Source: Gemmatimonadota bacterium (GTDB taxonomy: Bacteria > JAAXHH01). From it: a stretch of DNA of 64,000 nt. The notes beneath the pieces are model-generated. The model had not been told where the DNA came from, made no database searches, and saw only the letters and a list, made by a program, of their open reading frames with translations. A program made the translations under genes and the position numbers. Positions 26,588 to 34,110 of this stretch are shown here, one piece after another; position 1 is the stretch's first letter; the number at the start of each line of letters is the position of its first letter. The stretch is taken from NCBI GenBank assembly GCA_009841265.1, contig VXMB01000009.1, positions 913,911 to 977,910 of the forward strand, written 5' to 3'.

Positions 26588-27805
26588 TTGACCACGATCA
26601 CCGGCGTGAAGTGCATCCGGACGCGTTCGAACGGCACCTGGGGCATCGTAAAGATCACCACGAACCAGCCCGGATTGTACGGCATCGGGTCCGCAAGCGA
26701 TCACTACCACCAGCGCGCCGTTATCGAGGCCGTCGAGTCCATGCTGGCCCCGAAGCTCATCGGACGGGATGTCAGCCGCATCGAGGATATCTGGCAGACG
26801 TTCTACACGAGCGGCTACTGGCGTAACGGCGCCATCACCAACACGGCCCTTTCCGGGATCGATATGGCCCTGTGGGACATCAAGGGCAAGGAAGCAGGCA
26901 TGCCCGTCTACCAGCTCCTCGGCGGCGCCTGCCGGAGCGCCGTGCCCTGCTATGCCCACGCGGGAGGCGGCACGCCGGAAGCCCTGCTGGAAGCCATTCA
27001 GGGCTACCTGGACGAAGGCTTTCCCGTGGTCCGCTGCCAATTAGGCGGCTACGGCGGTGGCGGATTCATCCCGTCGGAAGTGGCGCCCCGGCCCACGAAC
27101 GCCTGGCCCGCCGACCAGGTCTTCGACGACGAGGCCTACATCGAGGCCATTCCGAACATGTTCGAGTACCTGCGCTCGAAACTTGGCTTCGGCCCCAAGC
27201 TGACCCACGACGTGCACGAACATCTCCGGCCGCAGTCGGCCGTGGCTCTGTCCAAGCGCCTCGAACCCTACCGGCTCTTCTTCCTCGAGGACGTCCTTTC
27301 GCCCGAACAGGTGCAGTGGTACCGCCTCATCCGGGAACAGTGCACGACGCCCCAGGCCATGGGCGAACTCTTCGTGAATCCCCACGAATGGACGCCCCTC
27401 ATTACCGAGCGCCTCATCGACTATGTCCGCGTGCGGGTATCCAAGGCGGGCGGCATCACGCCGTGCCGCAAGATCGCGAGCCTCTGCGAATCCTTCGGCA
27501 TCAACACCGCCTGGCAGGAGGGTGGCGACAACGACCCGGTCAACCAGGCCGCGGCCGTTCACCTCGACCTGTCCAGCTGGAGCTTCGGAATCCAGGAAGA
27601 GAACGCCTTCAGCGAAGAGGAATACGCGGCGTTCCCCGGCGCCTGCGAGCTAAGGGATGGGCATCTCTACACCAACGACAACCCAGGCCTTGGACTCGAC
27701 ATCGACGAGGATGCGGCTGCTAGGCTGGTAAATGAGGGTGAAGCGGCGACGCCCCGGTACGCCGCGGAGGACCGCAGGGCGGATGGTTCGATTGTACGGC
27801 CCTAA
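26588..27805 (+). CDS. Mandelate racemase/muconate lactonizing family dehydratase, ManD/RspA-like
   Basis: 405-aa enolase-superfamily enzyme closest to the D-mannonate dehydratase (ManD/RspA) subgroup, which removes water from sugar acids to give 2-keto-3-deoxy acids. Features: the N-terminal capping domain with SASDHYHQRAVIEAVESML, WRNGAITNTALSGIDMALWDIKGK, and the barrel metal ligands in LTHDVHEHL, FFLEDVLSPEQ and MGELFVNPHEW. The C-terminal ManD signature ends with TNDNPGLGLDIDE. Translation probably starts at the TTG at 26588, which has AAAGGAG about eight bases upstream; no ATG fits. It closes the SDR-PhyH operon. Confidence 0.9.
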   Translation: MTTITGVKCIRTRSNGTWGIVKITTNQPGLYGIGSASDHYHQRAVIEAVESMLAPKLIGRDVSRIEDIWQTFYTSGYWRNGAITNTALSGIDMALWDIKGKEAGMPVYQLLGGACRSAVPCYAHAGGGTPEALLEAIQGYLDEGFPVVRCQLGGYGGGGFIPSEVAPRPTNAWPADQVFDDEAYIEAIPNMFEYLRSKLGFGPKLTHDVHEHLRPQSAVALSKRLEPYRLFFLEDVLSPEQVQWYRLIREQCTTPQAMGELFVNPHEWTPLITERLIDYVRVRVSKAGGITPCRKIASLCESFGINTAWQEGGDNDPVNQAAAVHLDLSSWSFGIQEENAFSEEEYAAFPGACELRDGHLYTNDNPGLGLDIDEDAAARLVNEGEAATPRYAAEDRRADGSIVRP

Positions 27806-28053
27806 GTAAATAGTTCTGTCGATCTGGTATGGTTAGTTGGTAGGGTCTCGCAATCTAGCTGAAACGACTTCATTGGTACGTTTTAGAAATCCATGGCGGG
27901 CTGTTCTCTCAGTTAGGAAAGTCTTGGAACGCGGGAAGTTTGTGTCTGTAAATCTTCCATTTGTAGGAATTTGAGTGTACTACAAAACTAAACACCCGGA
28001 GTCCTAAAATAACACCAGGCGTATCAGGACATACACTGCACCGTCACAAATCA

Positions 28054-28488
28054 CTATAGCCCCTCTATCTTGTAAGGAGATGCTTTTGAGGCCAACTCTT
28101 GAGCTTGAATCCGAATGCAGTTCCTATCGGTCTTCTCGCAAGGCAGAACTATATGGGTATGGAAGATGTTGTCACATTCAGGTCGGTATTCTAACGATCT
28201 GTTTCCGGCGGCGGCATCTCTAGCCTTAATCAGAGCCCATCCCTTAAAGCTACCCTCACGGTTATTTCCTTCAATCTCCGCAATTTCTCTAAGAAAAGCC
28301 TCGTTTTCGTCAGTCAGTCGGTCGACAGATAAAGCAAGCTGATCGGATTCTCTAGTATCAGGCCAGAATAGCTTGTTTTGTACCTTAACGCTCCCGTCTG
28401 ATTTCTTCCTAAAATTGCTGTTATAGTAAGACCGCCTTAACAAACCTTCATCCTCACCTATTTGGCTGGGCATCGGAGTTGGCGTCAA
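28054..28488 (-). CDS. Hypothetical protein, third gene of an AT-rich three-gene operon
   Basis: 144-aa soluble protein with no recognised catalytic motif. It starts LRRSYYNSNFRKKSDGS-like after a short N-terminus and contains a central acidic/helical part (LTDENEAFLREIAEIEG). It ends with an HTHIVLPCEKTDRNCIRI segment, a His-x-His strand followed by a helix rich in Ala/Arg. The start chosen is the TTG at 28488, preceded by AGGGAG; an ATG at 28473 lacks a ribosome site. It overlaps the upstream gene by 35 bp. Base composition is much lower in GC than the surrounding genome, suggesting transfer. Function unknown. Confidence 0.65.
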   Translation of the reverse strand: MTPTPMPSQIGEDEGLLRRSYYNSNFRKKSDGSVKVQNKLFWPDTRESDQLALSVDRLTDENEAFLREIAEIEGNNREGSFKGWALIKARDAAAGNRSLEYRPECDNIFHTHIVLPCEKTDRNCIRIQAQELASKASPYKIEGL

Positions 28489-29182
28489 TGCTCTCCCTTT
28501 CTGTCAATAACCTCAACGCGTTTTTTATAAAACACACATCAAAAAACTCTATGCTCGAACAAGTTGTACGTTGATATTCCCCATCAAGACTTAAAGAAAC
28601 CAGGATTTCTCCATCCGAATCACAAACAACCATTAACGAACAACCAAACGGACCGGTCCTGGTTACAGCAATACCACTGTCCGGTAACAACTCGATCATA
28701 AACTCGTCAGGCGAAATTCGGTACATCCTGTCTATCATAAACTCGGCATTCTCGATTGCTAAGCTGGAAGGCGAGTCGATTCCTTCACGTGTGGCCTCAT
28801 CTATCACAGTTTTCAAGTCTTCTTTCAGCTGTACTAATTCATCAGAGTCTTGCGCTTCCGACTGCCAAGAAGGACTAGAATGAACAGAGGGTAATGGGTA
28901 GGAACCTGATATATAAACTACCGGTTGATCAGGGCTTGAAAAACGTGATTCAGCAATCATCTCATTTGAACCTGGTAAGTCAATTGCCGGAAAGTAAATA
29001 TCATCTGTCTTACTGGTACCATAATACGTGTCTCCAAGTCGTTGATCCTCAATCTGACTTTGCGAGTAAGGGAGCTGCCGGTACCAAGACGGATATTCAC
29101 TAATCTCCTCGAATGGTCTTGTCCTATGGCTAAATCGTTGAGTACCAAAAATGACAACTTTACGAGGATTCAGGGTTTGCAT
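28454..29182 (-). CDS. Hypothetical protein, second gene of an AT-rich three-gene operon
   Basis: 242 aa from the ATG at 29182 (MQTLNPRKVVIFGTQRF), which has GGAGG six bases upstream and overlaps the preceding gene by 23 bp. The N-terminal half is low-complexity and rich in Ser, Pro, Tyr and Gln. The C-terminal half looks folded: SLAIENAEFMIDRMYRISPD, then beta strands SGIAVTRTGPFGCSLMVVCD and GEILVSLSLDGEYQRTT, then a helix FIKNALRLLTERE. This core recalls a recurrent uncharacterised bacterial family with a PDGxI-strand-DGE pattern (unchecked memory). Same strand and composition as its partners. Function unknown; a stress or defence role is conjecture. Confidence 0.65.
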   Translation of the reverse strand: MQTLNPRKVVIFGTQRFSHRTRPFEEISEYPSWYRQLPYSQSQIEDQRLGDTYYGTSKTDDIYFPAIDLPGSNEMIAESRFSSPDQPVVYISGSYPLPSVHSSPSWQSEAQDSDELVQLKEDLKTVIDEATREGIDSPSSLAIENAEFMIDRMYRISPDEFMIELLPDSGIAVTRTGPFGCSLMVVCDSDGEILVSLSLDGEYQRTTCSSIEFFDVCFIKNALRLLTERESIDANSDAQPNR

Positions 29183-29510
29183 TGCCTTCCTCCAAGGTTT
29201 CAAGATACGCTTTAATCCAGTTTGCTAATTGTTCAGCATGTTTGGGGTCCATAGATACCACCACCTCTTTCTCTCTTTTTACCCCAAATCTCCCTTTTAC
29301 GTCTATTACTTCACCCACACTACCATCATCATTTACTTTATGTATTATATGATCTGGTAATGGTGGGTGTTCCGAATAAAACACAATCATGAATCTGCCC
29401 TGAGGTGAGAAACTACCTGTGGCTCCGTCGGCTTGGACTGTCCGTAGGAAATTTGACTCTACATAGAAGATTTCAAAGGTCTCAGGAACATCGCTCTTAT
29501 CTTCAGACAT
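29160..29510 (-). CDS. Small hypothetical protein, first gene of an AT-rich three-gene operon (weakly DUF3467-like)
   Basis: 116-aa acidic protein from the ATG at 29510, with a GAAAGG ribosome site upstream; a TTG one codon earlier is also in frame. Beta-rich: FEIFYVESNFLRTV, FMIVFYSEHPPLPD, then a basic strand GRFGVKREKEVVVSMDPKH leading into an amphipathic helix AEQLANWIKAYLETLEEG. The pattern of a strand, M/TPxHAxxL and a C-terminal helix resembles DUF3467 proteins, but this is weak. It heads an operon of three overlapping genes with AT-rich composition. Confidence 0.62.
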   Translation of the reverse strand: MSEDKSDVPETFEIFYVESNFLRTVQADGATGSFSPQGRFMIVFYSEHPPLPDHIIHKVNDDGSVGEVIDVKGRFGVKREKEVVVSMDPKHAEQLANWIKAYLETLEEGNANPESS

Positions 29511-29713
29511 CAAAAACCCTTTCTTATCAAATACAAAACGCCCCTACGATACGCTGATGGTTACAATCAAAGGGGCCAAGGCATCAAGTTAGCTCACCAA
29601 ATACTTCGGTGGCGACATTGGTTATCTCAACATAATCGGTTTTCTAATTGGTCCACATTACATACCAACGAATCTATTGTAGATCAATCTGTCAATAAAA
29701 AAGCGTATCAGTC

Positions 29714-30520
29714 CTAGGGCTTCGTATCGGCGTTGACAGGCGGCTCGTCATTGCCGATGAATCGCTCCGCCGTGTTCCTCGTGGCCGGATTCGTCCTGAA
29801 ATCGGCAATCCACGGCTCGCGGAAGTAGACCTGCTTTTCGCGGGGAAGGCCTGCGATGACTTCCGGCGGGGTTTTGAGCCGGTGCCAGTGCGTAGCCAGG
29901 TGGGAATAGGCGTTGAGGACGGTGACCCGGGGTTCGTCCCGGTTCCACACGGGACCGGCGTGACAGGTGTTCTCGGTGAAGAACACGGCGCTCCCCGCGG
30001 GACAGGCATAGGTCATTAGAAACTGGCTCCGCTTGCCCTCCTCAAGGGACATGTGATCGGGATGCATGGGGAAGTTGGCCTTGTGGCTCCCCACCACGAA
30101 GTGCGTGCTCTGGTCTTCCATGCGTATATCCGTAAACTCGAAGATCACCCGGACCATGCCCGCGTAGATCTGATCGCGCTGCACCCGGTAGCCGAAGATG
30201 GGATCGATCTGTCTGGGGCCACCCCCGTGCAGTTCCCCGTGCGCTTCCCCCTTGTTGCGCCACACGCAGGAACAGTTCTCCAAACGGAAATCCTTGCTGA
30301 TGATCTCCTCGATCACGTCCACAACCGCGGGGTGGTCGATAAGCACGCTCGACGGCCCGCCCGGCACGTCGCGATGTTCCGGCGGAAGCGATTCGGGGTC
30401 GTGCTTGATCAGGTAGATCTGCTCGCGGATGTCCTTGACCTCATCCGCGGTGAGAATGGCCGGCCGGACCAGAAATCCGGTCAGGTCGAATCGGAAGCGT
30501 TCTTCGTCGGTCATGGACAT
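29714..30520 (-). CDS. Phytanoyl-CoA dioxygenase (PhyH) family protein
   Basis: 268-aa Fe(II)/2-oxoglutarate oxygenase fold. Visible: MTDEERFRFDLTGFLVRPAILTADEVKDIREQ, the N-terminal helical start common in environmental PhyH paralogues; the proximal histidine region ELHGGGPRQIDPIF, where the usual WHxD is replaced by LHGG; a core strand GSHKANFPMHPD; and the distal histidine in TENTCHAGPVWN followed by R for 2-oxoglutarate. GC-rich like the host genome although both flanks are AT-rich. The missing Asp of HxD in its usual place makes activity less certain, and it may belong to a variant subgroup. Confidence 0.78.
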   Translation of the reverse strand: MSMTDEERFRFDLTGFLVRPAILTADEVKDIREQIYLIKHDPESLPPEHRDVPGGPSSVLIDHPAVVDVIEEIISKDFRLENCSCVWRNKGEAHGELHGGGPRQIDPIFGYRVQRDQIYAGMVRVIFEFTDIRMEDQSTHFVVGSHKANFPMHPDHMSLEEGKRSQFLMTYACPAGSAVFFTENTCHAGPVWNRDEPRVTVLNAYSHLATHWHRLKTPPEVIAGLPREKQVYFREPWIADFRTNPATRNTAERFIGNDEPPVNADTKP

Positions 30521-30719
30521 GGGGTGGACCTATAGCATTAGAGTTTTTTGATTATTGGTTTTCAGAGACATAGATAGTTGCCCCGATCTGTTTATACCGG
30601 ACACTGATTCAAAGGTGATAGCTACCAATCCTTACTGATTAGCCAAAGACTCGAATGTGCAAACACCACGACAACAATCAATTACTTCAAATAACCAATC
30701 GCCCGTTATGTTCCACTAG
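30521..30719. other. AT-rich non-coding DNA upstream of the retron
   Basis: No convincing gene, tRNA or mobile-element end was seen between the PhyH start and the retron promoter. Composition changes abruptly from GC-rich to AT-rich at about 30535. Confidence 0.5.
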
Positions 30720-30748
30720 TTGACTTCATGGTTCTTTACTGCCATTTT
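30720..30748 (+). promoter_or_regulatory. Predicted promoter of the retron non-coding RNA
   Basis: TTGACT at 30720-30725, a 17-bp spacer, and CATTTT at 30743-30748 preceded by TGC (extended -10 TGn). The expected start, seven bases on, is about 30755, exactly the first base of the left inverted repeat of the msr-msd RNA. The -10 is weak by itself, but the coincidence of position supports it. Confidence 0.5.
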
Positions 30749-30754
30749 AAACTC

Positions 30755-30896
30755 GGCTTACAGGCAGAATGCTATCGCGCATCGCGATACAAGACGAAAC
30801 GGTGGGATGTGAGTACGCCGCTTTTCCTTTCTGCGATTCAATGTCTGTCTGTTGCATTGATCGGATCGGCAGTTCGCGTAGGAGTGCCTGTAAGCC
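30755..30896 (+). ncRNA. Retron msr-msd non-coding RNA (template and primer for msDNA)
   Basis: A 142-nt element upstream of the reverse transcriptase. It is bounded by a perfect 12-bp inverted repeat, GGCTTACAGGCA at 30755-30766 (a1) and TGCCTGTAAGCC at 30885-30896 (a2), which would bring msr and msd together. Inside, msr has a perfect 7-bp hairpin TATCGCG/CGCGATA with a CAT loop (30773-30789) and a weaker CGGTG/CGCCG stem (30800-30820). The msd half has a long hairpin: outer CTGCGAT (30831-30837) with ATCGGCAG (30865-30872, one bulge), inner TCAATG (30838-30843) with CATTGA (30855-30860). The AGGAGTGCCTG stretch at the a2 junction resembles the Ec67 retron RNA as I remember it. The branching guanosine cannot be fixed by eye. 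Confidence 0.85.
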
Positions 30897-31043
30897 ATTA
30901 TCATTTGTCAGATACCTAACTACACATACCTGGTCAATATCATTAAGTGGCAAATTCATGTGTTAAGGGCCCACTGAAAGGTCTTAATAGTATCACATTT
31001 AGTCACGACTAACTCTGTTAATTAGCGAGAAAACGACACATAA

Positions 31044-32753
31044 ATGGAAAATCTGGAGCGATTACGAGAAGCAACTTCACTTAAGGATATCGCACGTATT
31101 TTTGGAGTGCAACCTAAGACTATATCCTTCCTGATTTACGTTCTGCCAGCAGAACATAGATACCACACCTTTGAGATTCCAAAACAAAGCGGGGGTATGC
31201 GAACGATTAACGCACCCGAACCTCGACTAAAGATGATTCAGCGTAGGCTAGCTGATTGCCTATATAAATGCACCGGTGAAATATACGGCGAACCTCCAAA
31301 AAGACTTCTATCACACGGTTTTTTACGATCTCGCTCGATCTTCACTAACGCGTCGATCCACAACAGCAGACGATATGTATTAAACCTAGATTTGGAAGAC
31401 TTTTTTCCTTCGTTCAATTTCGGTCGTGTCCGTGGTTTCTTTATAAAGGATAGCCGTTTTAAACTACACCAAAAAGTGGCGACAATTATCGCACAGATCG
31501 CATGTCATCAGAACGAGTTACCTCAGGGAAGTCCGTGTTCTCCAATTATAACTAACCTCATTGGTCATATGCTCGATGTGAGACTAGTAAAATTGGCAAG
31601 GAAGTATAATTGTCTGTATTCCCGGTATGCAGACGACATCACGTTTTCGACTAACCTTACAAACTTCCCAGTTGATTTAGCGAAACAGTCCGATGGCGAT
31701 CTGTCAAAGTGGCAATTAGGTAAGAAACTTACCAAGGAGATAGAAGATTCTGGTTTCGATATAAACAAAAGTAAAACTCGAATGCAGTGGAAGTGTTCCA
31801 GACAAACTACAACCGGATTAACAGTCAACAAAAAAGTAAACATACGATCGGAGTATTACAGAAGAGCACGAGCTATTTGTCATCAGCTATTCACTTCAGG
31901 AAGTTACTACACCTTTGACGTAGAAAGTCAGTCCGAAAACCTAAACAAAATCGAAGGTATCTTAAGTCACATATACCATATCAAACAACAGTCAGCAGTA
32001 GCATTCGAACGTTCTACACAGAGAACATGGGACGCGAAAACGACAGGATTGTATGCAATTCGTAAACTATATCGTTCGTTCTTGATATATCGTTATTTCA
32101 ATGTTTCAGTTAAACCTGCTATTGTTACGGAAGGAGTAACTGATCCAATCTACCTGAAACTAGCGATAAAGAAAATTAAGGCTTACCAACCTCAACTTGG
32201 CGAGTTCACCAATGGTAGATTCCAATATAAAATGAGCTTTATCAAACACTCAGGAAATACGGGTGAAGTCCTACAGTTAGATGGGGGAGTGAGTAAACTC
32301 AACTCCCTCATAAAGAACTATCGAAAAGACTTAGATAGATTCAAATACACTCTTCTGACCAATCCGGTTGTAGTATTGATCGATAATGACAAAGGGGCAA
32401 AAGAAGTATTTAATACTGTGAAAAACCAATACGGACTAGAGATATCTCATAAAAAAGAAAAACCGTTTTACCATTTACATGCAAACCTATATCTGGTCAA
32501 AACTCCATTAACAAACAACCGGTCAGAATCTTGCATTGAAGACTGTTTTGATCAAGACACGCTAGATATAGAACTCGACGGTAGAAAGTTCGATCCAGCA
32601 AAGAAAAACGGTTCGGAAGACACCTACGGTAAAACCACTTTCGCTAGAGAAGTGATTATACCAAATGCCGATGTAGTGAGTTTCGAAGGATTTGATGAGG
32701 TGTTATCACGCATTTCTGCTGTTTTGGATGACTACAGAGTACGAAGACAGTAA
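31044..32753 (+). CDS. Retron reverse transcriptase fused to a TOPRIM domain (Ec67/Eco2-like)
   Basis: 569-aa protein. Residues about 40-275 are a retron-type reverse transcriptase: NASIH at 102-106 (retron NAxxH motif), LNLDLEDFFPSF with the first catalytic Asp, LPQGSPCSPIITN, catalytic YADD at 195-198, and TTGLTVN at 256-262 matching the retron VTG motif that recognises the RNA. From about 355 comes a TOPRIM domain: KPAIVTEGVTDPIYL with the glutamate at 363, VVVLIDNDKG with D447/D449, and a late acidic SCIEDCF. This fusion matches the Ec67 (Eco2) retron, in which the TOPRIM nuclease is the phage-triggered effector. The msr-msd RNA lies 147 bp upstream. AT-rich relative to the host, implying horizontal transfer. 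The ribosome site is weak. Confidence 0.93.
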   Translation: MENLERLREATSLKDIARIFGVQPKTISFLIYVLPAEHRYHTFEIPKQSGGMRTINAPEPRLKMIQRRLADCLYKCTGEIYGEPPKRLLSHGFLRSRSIFTNASIHNSRRYVLNLDLEDFFPSFNFGRVRGFFIKDSRFKLHQKVATIIAQIACHQNELPQGSPCSPIITNLIGHMLDVRLVKLARKYNCLYSRYADDITFSTNLTNFPVDLAKQSDGDLSKWQLGKKLTKEIEDSGFDINKSKTRMQWKCSRQTTTGLTVNKKVNIRSEYYRRARAICHQLFTSGSYYTFDVESQSENLNKIEGILSHIYHIKQQSAVAFERSTQRTWDAKTTGLYAIRKLYRSFLIYRYFNVSVKPAIVTEGVTDPIYLKLAIKKIKAYQPQLGEFTNGRFQYKMSFIKHSGNTGEVLQLDGGVSKLNSLIKNYRKDLDRFKYTLLTNPVVVLIDNDKGAKEVFNTVKNQYGLEISHKKEKPFYHLHANLYLVKTPLTNNRSESCIEDCFDQDTLDIELDGRKFDPAKKNGSEDTYGKTTFAREVIIPNADVVSFEGFDEVLSRISAVLDDYRVRRQ

Positions 32754-33003
32754 TTAAGAATCATGTAAGTTGACATTTAAGATGCAACCGCACCCTATCT
32801 ATGCTTCCGCCATAGATTATCGAAATCTACTGTTCAATTTGTCTGCGATCTGTCTTCATACATGTAGATGGCCTAGTCGAAGATGGTCGTCCATAATGTA
32901 GTCATCCGTCCCATTCGATGACAGATCGAGCATGTTCAGGTAAAGCGCTTACCGTCCAATCCGCCGACGGGGATAGCTGTCTAATCAGCTTGGATTATAA
33001 ACG

Positions 33004-34110
33004 TTATTCGGCGTCGAATTCCAGGCCGACCCGGATCGCGGAACCCGCGCCCGCATAGGTGAATGCCTCGTTGATATCAGTGAATGAGAAGGTATCGGAG
33101 ATGATCTTGTGGAAGGGGTACTTGTCCCGTGTGCGACTAAGAAACTCGAGGGCGCGCGGGATCACCCAGGGTTCGTACACGATCACGCCGCGAATCGCCT
33201 TGCTGCACCGGACGATGTTGCCCGGATCGATCTCCGTAGGGAACCCAAGGTTTATGTTGCCGATCCAGAGGTAGCGGCCGCCCCACCGGAGCATGTCGAT
33301 GCCTTCGGCGAGCACGCGGGGCGATCCCACGAATTCGGCGACCAGGTCGGCGCCGACCCCGCCCGTGTGGTCCAGCACGAACTCAATGCGTGCTTTCATG
33401 TCCATTTCATCGATGTTGAGTGAGTCGTCGGCGCCGAATTCCCGGGCGAGCGCGAGGCGCGCCGGAAGCCGGTCCAGCACGATGATCCTGCCCGCCCCCA
33501 TCTCCCGCGCTACGGCCGTCGCATAGAGCCCAAGGCCGCCCGCCCCCTGAATGACCACCGTGTCGCCCAGGGTGACGCCGATCTGGTTGAGGCCATAGAT
33601 GACTTCCGACAGGGCGCAGTTGATCGGGGACACGATCGCGTCCGGGAGATCGTCGGGTACCTTGAAGACCCAGTGACCGCGTTTCATGTAGTAGTATTCC
33701 CCGTACGCGCCGTGGAAGTGCGGTGGTTGGTCGCTTGAGACGCCGATCCAGTCTCTGTAGCGATCGGGGCATCCCGGCTTGCCGTTGAGGCACGTCCAGC
33801 ACTGCTGGCACGGTTTGAAATAGGAGTAGACGATGCGGTCCCCTTCGGCCAGCGTCTTACCGGCACTGTCCGAGGCGACGTTGCGCCCCATGGCATCGAT
33901 GGTGCCGATCATCTCATGCCCGAGGACCTGGGGGATACCGGTCTCAATCCTGGGGCCGTGTCCACGCCAGATGTGCAGATCGGATCCGCAGATATTTGCC
34001 ATGCGGATCCTTACGAGCATATCGTCCGCTGTAACCGATGGTACGGGATACTCACGAATCTCCATCGGTGCCTGCGGCTGGGTATATACAGCGACTTTTC
34101 CGGTTTTCAT
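33004..34110 (-). CDS. Zinc-dependent medium-chain alcohol dehydrogenase
   Basis: 368-aa MDR-family dehydrogenase. Catalytic zinc ligands: C41 in ANICGSDLH and H65-E66 in GHEMIG. Structural zinc cysteines C101, C104, C107 and C114 are in CQQCWTCLNGKPGC. The Rossmann nucleotide motif is VIQGAGGLGLYATAVAREMGA, followed by an acidic VLDR, which suggests NAD preference. It resembles sorbitol, threonine or glucose dehydrogenases. The ATG overlaps the stop of the sulfatase gene (ATGA at 34110-34107), and it is last in a four-gene minus-strand operon, so it probably oxidises an alcohol or sugar released by the upstream enzymes. Confidence 0.92.
   Translation of the reverse strand: MKTGKVAVYTQPQAPMEIREYPVPSVTADDMLVRIRMANICGSDLHIWRGHGPRIETGIPQVLGHEMIGTIDAMGRNVASDSAGKTLAEGDRIVYSYFKPCQQCWTCLNGKPGCPDRYRDWIGVSSDQPPHFHGAYGEYYYMKRGHWVFKVPDDLPDAIVSPINCALSEVIYGLNQIGVTLGDTVVIQGAGGLGLYATAVAREMGAGRIIVLDRLPARLALAREFGADDSLNIDEMDMKARIEFVLDHTGGVGADLVAEFVGSPRVLAEGIDMLRWGGRYLWIGNINLGFPTEIDPGNIVRCSKAIRGVIVYEPWVIPRALEFLSRTRDKYPFHKIISDTFSFTDINEAFTYAGAGSAIRVGLEFDAE

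Noticed and set aside
30521..30754. Possible coding content or an att site upstream of the retron
   Set aside because: Short frames lack ribosome sites and family character; no direct repeat matching the other island edge was found.
32797..32817. A 7-bp hairpin ATCTATG/CATAGAT after the retron reverse transcriptase
   Set aside because: No T run follows, so it was not called as a terminator.
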